Shown here in pieces: positions 55,741-64,000 of a stretch of DNA of 64,000 bases (its first letter is position 1; each line of letters opens with the position of its first letter). The position numbers and the translations under genes were made by a program. This DNA is from Phialophora verrucosa. Its lineage: Eukaryota; Ascomycota; Eurotiomycetes; Chaetothyriales; Herpotrichiellaceae. The DNA is taken from positions 372,001 through 436,000 of the forward strand of contig MSED01000004.1 of the NCBI GenBank assembly GCA_002099365.1, in the 5' to 3' direction. Below the pieces are notes generated by a model. That model ran no database searches, was not told where the DNA came from, and was given only the letters and a program-made list of their open reading frames with translations.

Positions 55741-56349
55741 ATGGGGAAACTGAGTAAGGAATTGCACATGATCAGAGAACCGTCATCCGCTGAAGATCTG
55801 GACATTGACGGCAAGAAAGACGGAAACGGTGCTGCTACAGTGTGTTCTTGCGGATATAAAATCAAGATCGGAGGTGTAGACCCCGGACGGACTCCTGTCA
55901 GCATGAAGGTAGACTCGTACCCGCCTTACCTCATTGTCTCTGGTCGCGAACGTATCCTTGTCAAAGGCAGCACGAGCAGGCTCATCATGCAGCTCTTTGA
56001 ACACCACATTCCGGTACTCAAGATCGCGCAGAAATTGGCCAAGCAGGCCCCAGCTGAGAGGTACACCGCCAGTGAAGTGCAGTCAATCATATGTACATGC
56101 TCTCTATCAGGGCTGCACGGTGATTCGCCATCTGCAACGGATAGCTGGGAGAACGAGGCCATCGAAGGCTGGTGGCTCAAGGAAGACAGCTATTGCGAAA
56201 ACCTGGGACGTGAACAGCCCGTTACCGAGAAGGAATGTGGTTACGACTGCGACAATGGCTGGTGGACAGGCAGGCAGAGTGCGAAGCATCGAGATTGGGA
56301 TAGATGGGCTTGTTGTTCGATCGGTCCCGAGGATTGGAGAAGGGAATGA
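55741..56349 (+). CDS. Hypothetical protein, about 202 residues
   Basis: I do not recognise this protein. The frame is open from 55450, but the first ATG with coding-like downstream sequence is at 55741. Visible features are an acidic N-terminal stretch (SSAEDLDIDGKKDGNG), a helical middle (SRLIMQLFEHHIPVLKIAQKLAKQ then RYTASEVQSIICTCSL) that could be helix-turn-helix-like, and a Trp/Cys-rich C terminus (ECGYDCDNGWWTGRQ; DRWACCSIGPEDW). No signal peptide or membrane helix is seen. The minus strand is also open over the first part of the longer frame. It could be an exon of a larger gene or a lineage-specific protein. Confidence 0.35.
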   Translation: MGKLSKELHMIREPSSAEDLDIDGKKDGNGAATVCSCGYKIKIGGVDPGRTPVSMKVDSYPPYLIVSGRERILVKGSTSRLIMQLFEHHIPVLKIAQKLAKQAPAERYTASEVQSIICTCSLSGLHGDSPSATDSWENEAIEGWWLKEDSYCENLGREQPVTEKECGYDCDNGWWTGRQSAKHRDWDRWACCSIGPEDWRRE

Positions 56350-57638
56350 TATCGGCTGTACGATCTGTAGGGGTAGGGGGACTGCGAACCTCCCGTCTGG
56401 CGACGGCAGCGCCTGACTGGTCTCAAACAAGTTGACTAAAGACGATATTCAGTGTCAGAAGCCACGGAGGTTGGAGGGACCCGGATTCAGTTTCCAAGCG
56501 TGCAGTAGCTGGGCTGACAATCTCACTCGTCTGGGCGTTTGTGTGTGCGCTTTGAAGTCAAAGGGCCCGGCCACATATCCACGGCGCCCTAGAGAGGAAA
56601 GCATTGGTGTCAGCAGCATGATAACTCAAAATCCTTCGGTTCTCCGCAGCGTCCGCGTATCTCCAGATGTCCCAGTTCGCACATCGCATGGACGAGACAC
56701 AACTGTTCGCATGGGCGTTCGAAGGTTTTATTCGCTGTCAATCAACGTCGAGGTGCTTGACGCGATCGTTGCTGACCTCCCTCCGGAGTGCTTCCAAGCA
56801 GAGTCCCTTGGAACCAGGCGTCCAGCAGGGCCTTCTATGTCCACAAGGACACTTGCTCCATTATGAAAAGCTGGTCACGGCTGGAAAAGACCCAGAGGGA
56901 GGTTGTGGTGGCGCTGAATACGAGCGGCACGCCTTAAAGGGAGCGGAAGACTGACAAGATAGATCTGGAGCAAGGATATCAACAATTGAGTCCTCAGCAC
57001 AGGCAGATCATGCAAACTGAGGCTTTCGACGAGTACATAAGTAGGTCATGACGAAGAAGAGGGATCAAGAACCTATGATTATTAGGGGGGATGGCCAGGC
57101 GCGCCAGCCTGTGGCTAGAGGAGAAAAGACTGCCTGTCTGACAAGATATGTTCCCAATTCCGACCTCTGACTGCTCCATTTCCACTCGTCAGACGGATGC
57201 CAACCGTCTCGGAGGTTTGGCACTGGCGACTTGGCAGGGTCGAACATCCGATGGCGGCCATGGCCCTGCGAAATTCAACCCCGTAGACACCCCCCTCCTG
57301 TCCCCTCCATCTTTTCTTCCACCTCCCTACGGACTTTAAGCCCAATCAGCTTTCATGTGCCTCACCCGAAATCATCATCGCCACCAATCAAGTCCGACAC
57401 AAGATCCATAAGATGTTCAGCTCTCCTCATCTTTGGCAACACGCGAGGGAGTCTGCATCTGCGCTGTTCCGGCTGCAATCGGTCATGCGCCTCAACTTCT
57501 CTCGATATATCTTGTGATTCGCTTCTGGCGCTTTATCTCGCAGACGCGCACCTGAACTCGCCGCCCGCCCGTCGTGCTCAGCCTCGCTCCTGACGATACT
57601 TGCAGACGTACACGGATGATGCGACGCCGTTCCTCGAG
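56350..57638. other. Intergenic, nothing recognised
   Basis: This 1.3 kb lies before the esterase gene. Frames of 95-144 codons at 56432-56954 show no domain. A CT-rich block at about 57290-57340 lies upstream of the esterase start. Confidence 0.35.
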
Positions 57639-58856
57639 ATGAATACTACCCACGATGTTCGCATGCATGGCGCCCCTACTCTCCCCCATGGAGGAGCGAA
57701 ATCGCCGACGGGTCCCTTGCGCAATCCTCTGCATCCCTCGGTCGTTGACAAGCTCGACCCCGCGTTTGTAAAGTTATACAATGATTACATTGCCAATGGG
57801 CCTCCGTGGTCGACGGACATAAGCCTGGTTCGCCAGAACTATTCAGCCTTATACTCGTACGCTGCTGCTCCACCATCAGGCGTGGGAGGGATTGGCGAGA
57901 CAACAGTGCCCGGTTGGGAGAAGTACCCGGGCGAGGTCAATGTGCGGGTTTATGTACCCCCCGGTGAAGAGCCTGGACAACGCAAAGTTTGGCCAGCACA
58001 TTTCAACTTTCATGGTGGAGGTATATCATCCCATCTTGCCGTGTGTCGGGACTTTCATTGACCATGAGTAGGTTGGGCTGTTGGCGACCTTGAAACCGAC
58101 GCTCACATCTGCCATCACATCTGCGCGTCTGTGCCCTGCTGCGTGATCGATATCGAGTATCGACATATCCCGGAGTATCCCTTTCCCGTCGGAATCATGG
58201 ACGGTCTCACGGCGGTGGCACATATATTGGCTAACCACCAGACATTCTCTATTGACTCGACCAATATCACGTTTGGTGGCGAGTCCTCAGGGGGCACCAT
58301 CGCCCTCATCTTAAACCATCTCTTCCGCGACGGGGGCTTCAGCGACAAGTTGAAGGGCGTGGTCGTTGCAACACCTACCATCAGTGATGTGAGGAAGTAT
58401 GCGACGCCGGACATGAGCCCGTGGCCCAGTATGAAAGAGTTCGAGTTTGCCCCTCTCCTCAATTGGGACAAGTTGAAGTGGTTTGACACTTTCAAATGGA
58501 TGTCCTTGTCCAGCCAGAACCCTGGGGTTAAGCCAAAGGAGCAGAGACGAGACATTTCCTGGTTCGCAGACGCTATGAATGCACCGGACTTCAAGAACCT
58601 GGCGCCGGTGACATACCTTGCTACTGCAGAGGTAGACCCTCTGAGAGACGAAGCAGAAGCCTATGCCAAGAAGTTAGAGGAAGCCGGCAACAAAATCATC
58701 TTGAAGCGGTTCAGAGGCATGCCTCATCACTTCATGCATATGGATCGCGCTCTGCCGCAGGCTCGGGAATATGTCCAAGACGTTATTTCTCATATCCGCC
58801 ACTGCCTTTATCCGCCTCCAGAACCAGCTGCTGTAACCACACCACCGGACACGTGA
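57639..58856 (+). CDS. Alpha/beta hydrolase, HSL-type esterase/lipase
   Basis: This cytosolic carboxylesterase of the hormone-sensitive-lipase group has 388 residues and two exons: 57639-58020 and 58072-58856; the 51 bp intron splits the oxyanion motif. HGGG lies at 125-128, rebuilt by splicing as FNFHGGGWAVGD. Nucleophile Ser199 is in GESSGG, the acid is in AEVDPLRDEA and the catalytic His in RGMPHHFMH. YRHIPEYPFPVGIMD matches the family's segment between these. Fungal members hydrolyse short-chain esters or detoxify small molecules; the substrate is unknown. No signal peptide is seen with this start. Confidence 0.92.
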
Positions 58857-59844
58857 GATGGCCCCGCCCGGTCTGGAGTCGATTGGCTCTATTCATCTTC
58901 GTCCCGCGAACCGACTGGTTCGCACATTCGACTCGTGGCCGATGAGCTAGAAGGAGATACGGACGCTTCGTGCTTGTTCCAAATCATTATCGGTCCATCC
59001 ACTCGGCGTCCCCATTGGAGGAGTTGAAGCGCCGAACAACCAGCCATTTGAAGCGTCAAGGTCGCTCTGCTGGAGATAGTGACGACGCCATCGCCTCCAC
59101 GGGGCTGCCGTGGGACCAATCGATCGGGTGCCAGAAAGGCCATCTGAACACCACTGGCGTTTCTACCCTACAAATGCAATCCAGATGTCATCGCTCGAGC
59201 GCACATGCATTGAACCAAAGACGCAAGCGCTCCCACCTTTCCAACTTACACCTTCGTTCGATGAGCACTGCTTCCAAATAAACCATACGGAGTAATTACA
59301 ATGCTACAGTCGAAGACACGCTCAACACCCATTTGACTCTAGACGAAAATCAGGATGATACGAGCGAAGGACGAGAGTACGACAAGGTTAAGCGTCGAGT
59401 CCGACATGAGTTATGGATCCAGGCTCTGAAGAGCACTTTGGCAGTTGAGTTATAAGTGTGGTAGCAATACCGCGTCTGACAGCTGCACACAGATGAGCAG
59501 TGGTGATGGACAATGGTTGACTATAGACTTTCCCTTCTACATATTGTATTATTATCAAGTTTCAGCGGAAATAGCCAAGTTCCTATGTACTGTCTTGCTG
59601 CATTGGAGACTGGCCTCATCCCCCATCATATATATCTTTCTGCTACCGCCCGAGTAGACTTTTGCTGGGCCGGATAATCTTCGGAAGTGGACTCTCCTCT
59701 GTGGACGCGTTCGCGTTCATGTTCGCGTTCGCGTCTCTGTGCGCAGCATGCGTGCATGCGCCCTTCCTGCCTGGACAATCCAGCGTCAACCATATACATT
59801 TATGAGCAACTCTTGATTCGAGATACGACGTTGAGCCGGTCAAG
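58857..59844. other. Intergenic, nothing recognised
   Basis: This 988 bp lies between the esterase and the Ctf4-like gene. A short GTTCGC-rich run occurs at about 59705-59735. A plus frame at 58970-59281 shows no domain. The right end presumably holds the Ctf4 promoter. Confidence 0.4.
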
Positions 59845-62475
59845 ATGCCTGATAGACCTCCATTTCCAGGTCGCCCCGCACAACCGCCTGGTCCTACGTT
59901 TCTGCAGTATTCGCCCGATGGTCAACGATTGATCGTAGCCGGTATTGGGGACTTCGCTCGCTCATTCCGGACGAACGACAATGGAGAGCCCGACTTATTA
60001 CCTTCGACACGTGCCGAGACACTTGCTGTTGCCTCCGGAGTACGATATTGCCCAACATAAGTAGCTTGCACGGTTGTTGACATTGTTTAGAATGACTACG
60101 TGATCCTTGGGTGCGAAGATGGCACGGTATGCGAGTACGCTGTACCGTCTGGCGACTTGAAGCGAATCCTTGTCAGGACTGGCCTCCCTGTCAGAGATGT
60201 TGCCCTGTCTCCCAACCAGGAATGGGTAGCTGTTTCCAGCGAGTACGTCAAGCTCCCCAATCTCCTAGACGTCCCTAACGCTTTCAGTGAACTGGAGATC
60301 AAAGTGGTGAATCGAAATGATATCGAACAGATCACAATCCTGCGCGATCACCCGAAGCCGATAAAGCACCTAACATACGACCCATCCGGCAAGTACCTCG
60401 CCGCGTCCTGCACCAATGGTGTCATCTACGTCTATTCTATGACCTCCGAGCCTACGGTATTTCGGACAGTAGACGGGATCATACCGCCCCTTGAAACTAC
60501 AGACTCGGCGACTTCACGATGCGTGTGGCATCCTGATGGAAGAGCTTTTGCTTGTGCAACGGCAACACGAGATATTCAAATTATATCCATTGAAGACGGA
60601 GCGCATCAACGAATATTTTCCGGGGAGCACAGCAGCGAGATCACATCATTGGCCTGGTCACCGAATGGCGCCTTGTTGGCCTCTTCAGATTCAGATTACT
60701 TGGTTGTATGGGAAACGAAAACGCAAAAGATGCTGAAACGCTTCAACTACCCAAATATATTGAATGTTACATGGCAAAACCACGGCGAGAACATCTTCAA
60801 TTGGACCACTTCTGATGGCGAAGTCTTTATCATTCCGGACTTTCTCAAAGAAGAGCAACATATCAAACTTCTCAGAGGGCCAGAAGTCGGGGCGCCATTC
60901 TTTCATGATCCCTTGCTCGAACGAGCTACAGCTGTCAATGGCCGAAAACCGTTGGCGAACGGCCCTCCTAAACGAGCAGGCACCCCGGACAGTCTGGACG
61001 AACTACTCGGGCCCGAGGAGGAATACGACTGGATTGAAGACGACGACGGAGCTGGATACATCAATGAGAACGGCAAGAGGACGAACGCTCACATGGGAAA
61101 TGGCGTCAGTCACCTTGCTAAGCGAAGCAAGCCAGAGTCCTGGCAAGCCCAGGTGCACGAATCGTTTCAGCCTGGAGCCACGCCATGGAGAGGCAATCGC
61201 AAATATCTCTGCTTGAACTTGATCGGGTTCGTCTGGACGGTTGATCAGGATACGCATAACACGGTCACGGCCGAGTTTTATGATCGAGAAATGTACCGAG
61301 ACTTCCACTTCACGGACCACTTCCTCTACGATAAGGCGTGCTTGGACGAGTGGGGCACCCTGTTTTCGAGTCCTCCCAAAAATGGTCAGCCATCGGTGAT
61401 TTTCTACCGACCTCATGAGACTTGGACTTCTCGGTCGGACTGCCGGATCAGCTTGTCGGAGGGCGAAGAGGCCCTCTGTCTTGCCCTAACCACCCAGTAC
61501 ATTGTGGCTGTCACGAACCAGAACTACGTCCGCGTATGGACACTGTTCGGCACGCCTGTACGAATATGGCGCATGAAGAGTTCTCCGGCCGTGACGTGCG
61601 CTGCTTACGGTGACTTTGTCATGACGGTTGGAAACGGTCCTGTTGGAGCAGATGGGAGTACACAGCTCTTGTACAGCATTGACAACGTGAAAGACGATGA
61701 AAACTGCCAGAACGAAGATATCGTAGCGTTGGGCACCGTCCCGCCGGATTCAGAGGCCGAAGAGGTCAGCCTGAAAACTCTGTTCTGGAGTAGCGATTCG
61801 GGGGATCCATGCATTTATGACAGCAACGGAGTGCTGCTGACTCTCCTGCACTGGCGGAAGCCGGGGCAAGCCAAATGGGTACCTCTCCTCGACACCCGAT
61901 TACTCGACCGTCTGAAGGATGGGAAGAAGGAAGAGACATACTGGCCCGTGGCCGTGGCCGACGACCGATTCCACTGCATCATCTTGAAGGGTGGGGACAA
62001 GACCCCGTACTTCCCGCGGCCCCTTCTCACGGAATTTGACTTCCATGTTCCAGTCTGTCGACCGGTGGACAAGAAGAAAGGTGGCGAGGACGGTGAAGGA
62101 GAAGACAATGCCGCGGTAGCAGCTAGGCTAGAAGAGTCCTACGTCCGCTCTTCGGTGCTGCTCCAGCAGGCGGATGACCTTGTCCGAGGGCTTAACGATC
62201 GAGCAAGCTTTGCACAACAGGCCGCAGTCGACAGAATGGAGGTCGAGGCGGACAAGATTCTCCTGCAGCTCTTGGCTGTGGAGTGTCGCGAGGGCGAAGA
62301 GAGGGGCATGAAAGCCCTTGAGATTGTCAAACTGTTGAAAGATCGGAGTGGCAAGATGTACGACGCTGCCGCCAAGGTCGCCGCGAGATGGGGAAGAACT
62401 GTGCTGGAAGACAAGATTACTCTTTATGCGGACCAGCGCTTGATGGGTCTCGACGATGATCAGATGGTTGGTTAA
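59845..62475 (+). CDS. Replisome adaptor Ctf4 / Mcl1 (WDHD1/AND-1 family)
   Basis: This nuclear WD40 protein has 859 residues and two exons: 59845-60039 and 60091-62475, with a 51 bp intron. It couples the replicative helicase to DNA polymerase alpha and supports sister-chromatid cohesion. The N-terminal half carries WD repeats (FLQYSPDGQRLIVAG; HLTYDPSGKYLAASC; CVWHPDGRAFACA; LAWSPNGALLASS with YLVVWET). An acidic linker (ELLGPEEEYDWIEDDDGAG) follows, then the Ctf4/SepB trimerising beta-propeller (KYLCLNLIGFVWTVDQD; RDFHFTDHFLYDKACL; YVRVWTLFGTPVRIW; WVPLLDTRLLDR; YWPVAVADDRFHCIILKG). The C-terminal helical region ends in RLMGLDDDQMVG. The vertebrate HMG box is absent, as expected in fungi. 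Confidence 0.94.
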
Positions 62476-63496
62476 TACTACAAGTTCAGGTCGTATGGAC
62501 AGACAAGGAAATCCACTATCCAGGCCCTCGGGACAACATGAAGCCATTTGTTTCAATATAATGGTAGTCGACGAGCTTGGTTCGACACAACCACAACCAA
62601 CACCAAGATCCCGATCCATGTATATATATCGAGTACCTCGTAGTCAGCATGATACCCTCCCAGCCCTCGCAACGGGGCGGTTGGTGGATCTCCCGCTCTC
62701 GCGCGAACCAGTCCAGGTCGAGGTCGCGTTCTGCGATTCAACTGCAGAAATGAGACTTTCTGTCAAGCTACAGTAGGCTCGCATCGACCTCTACACGCTT
62801 CTGATACAGTCGGACACTGGGACACTGGGACACTGTGGAAGTCGAAGAGTAATCACTCCGAGCGTTGAGTTTAGAGCGATCACGTCCACGGTGCTCCGTT
62901 GTAACCAAGCTCGGCATGGGACTCATCCAACTCCCCCGTCGAAGGAGGGATGAAGAGCTCAGGGACATTGTGCGGAGAGGGTAATGATTGATACATACCT
63001 ACCTACAATAAGAGGCTGGATTCACCGGGGTCGATACGGAGTAAATCGAGATGGGAAAGGATGAGCGAATAGACAGAACAACAAGCAGCCTACCTAGACT
63101 GAGGTCGGACAATAAGTAAAAGGTCGAAAGAGGACGAAACCCTTCAAACACAGGTTTGTCGTTTATATCATCGGTCTTTGTAGAGAATTAACTTGATCAT
63201 GGAATGATAATGTGAGGACAATGATTATCGTGTTGGGGCACAGGAGTGCTGCTGTGACACTCGCAGGAGACGGGAGTGAATGGTTGGCGTCGATCTAACA
63301 ACCCGACCAGTGTCCGTCGTCAAAGGACCGATCAGTTTCCATCATTTCCATGTACCATTTGTGTTGCTCGACCTTCGCCACGAGAACGAGTCGCATAACA
63401 TGTCATCAACTAATAACTAATGAGTGATTTCGTGCACGTCCAGAAGACGCCTTCCACACAGCGCGCCCCCCACGTCAAATAGACCAGCATGTCCAC
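62476..63496. other. Intergenic, convergent gene ends
   Basis: This 1 kb between the Ctf4-like stop and the minus-strand gene at the right edge contains only short frames and the small repeat listed at 62812-62836. Confidence 0.45.
62812..62836. repeat. Short tandem repeat, 8 bp unit
   Basis: Three copies of GACACTGG run in tandem downstream of the Ctf4-like gene. Confidence 0.9.
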
Positions 63497-64000
63497 CTAG
63501 GCTAGGAGGAAGACCTCGGCCCTGAGCTCCCCAGTAACATCCCTTCCACAGATCTCTTTGGTGAGCCTTGAGTCGATGTCCGAGTCTCCCATCCGGCCGC
63601 TGGCCCGCGCTCTAGCATACAGTCTGCGTTTGTAGAATCGGTTCTTCAACTTGATGAACGACTTTCCCACCTTGTCATGAGCCAGCTGGAAGCGAGCCCA
63701 TTCCACGTCAAGGGATCGACAAACCCGATAGATGTCGAGGTTGGACTTTGGCTCGAAGCAATACCAGATCGAAGCGGCGATGCCGGCCTTGTGTTCTTCC
63801 CTATAATAGTTCCACCCCATCGTGGGCGGAGTGAAGACTTCTTCAAAGACCATCTGCGCGAGTTCGATTTTGTGGGGCGCCATCCCCAGGTGTTTGCACT
63901 GCTGCCTCAAGCTGAGAGGATTTTCACCACCGGAATGGGAGATGCCTGGTCGCTCGGGAGAGCACTCCTGCTGGTGGTGTCTTTTACATGGGTTGTTTTC
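63497..64000 (-). CDS. Hypothetical protein, C-terminal part, cut by window edge
   Basis: The frame is open from the right edge (reading ENNPCKRHHQQECSPERPG) to the TAG at 63497-63499, at least 167 residues. I do not recognise it. It contains GMAPHKIELAQMVFEEVFTPP, a Trp/Tyr-rich stretch (MGWNYYREEHKAGIAASIWYCF), helical segments (LDVEWARFQLAHDKVGKSFIKLKNRFYKRRLYARAR) and an acidic end. The basic helix suggests nucleic-acid or membrane contact, but this is a guess. The gene begins outside the window, or an intron lies near the edge. Confidence 0.55.
   Translation of the reverse strand, partial: ENNPCKRHHQQECSPERPGISHSGGENPLSLRQQCKHLGMAPHKIELAQMVFEEVFTPPTMGWNYYREEHKAGIAASIWYCFEPKSNLDIYRVCRSLDVEWARFQLAHDKVGKSFIKLKNRFYKRRLYARARASGRMGDSDIDSRLTKEICGRDVTGELRAEVFLLA

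Overview
The window is nuclear DNA of a filamentous ascomycete (Pezizomycotina). The evidence is densely packed genes broken by many 45-180 bp GT-AG introns with CTAAC-type branch sites, and typical filamentous-fungal families: Zn2Cys6 regulator, DUF6594, UstYa/DUF3328, sedolisin, GPR1/FUN34/YaaH, CAS1 acyltransferase and DAL5-type transporters. The sequence alone does not fix the genus. All gene models were built by joining exons by eye. Splice sites were accepted when phase, consensus and family sequence agreed.

Positions 1-13,700 look like a catabolic neighbourhood. It holds a short-chain dehydrogenase cut by the left edge, a zinc alcohol/polyol dehydrogenase, a sugar-porter MFS transporter, a Zn2Cys6 activator, an aldehyde dehydrogenase and an omega-like glutathione transferase. 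Uptake, two oxidation steps, acid formation and local control would fit together, but the substrate is unknown. Positions 13,700-21,000 hold an unrecognised 250-residue gene, a DUF6594 membrane protein and a retropepsin-like gene with a decayed upstream region.

Positions 21,186-30,016 are the most interesting part. Five adjacent genes all encode proteins aimed at the secretory pathway: a protein kinase with an apparent signal peptide, an S53 (sedolisin) peptidase, two UstYa-like membrane oxidases each with a pair of HxxHC motifs, and, divergent from them, a 95-residue secreted precursor. The precursor carries two Lys-Arg-bounded copies of one 20-residue block. These copies are identical in protein but differ at eight silent codon positions. 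This is the layout of a fungal UstYa-dependent (dikaritin-like) RiPP pathway with a core I do not recognise.

Positions 30,829-47,775 hold an APC10/DOC1 subunit, a CAS1-type acyltransferase with an altered GDS motif, a monocarboxylate-transporter-like MFS protein, a 2-oxoglutarate/Fe(II) oxygenase divergent from a DAL5-type transporter, a GPR1/FUN34/YaaH transporter and a nitroalkane-oxidase-like acyl-CoA dehydrogenase. Positions 48,000-64,000 are mostly housekeeping: a histidine phosphatase, a mitochondrial-type PP2C, phosphatidylinositol synthase, an HSL-type esterase and the replisome adaptor Ctf4/Mcl1, with a decayed TPR fragment and a gene cut by the right edge.
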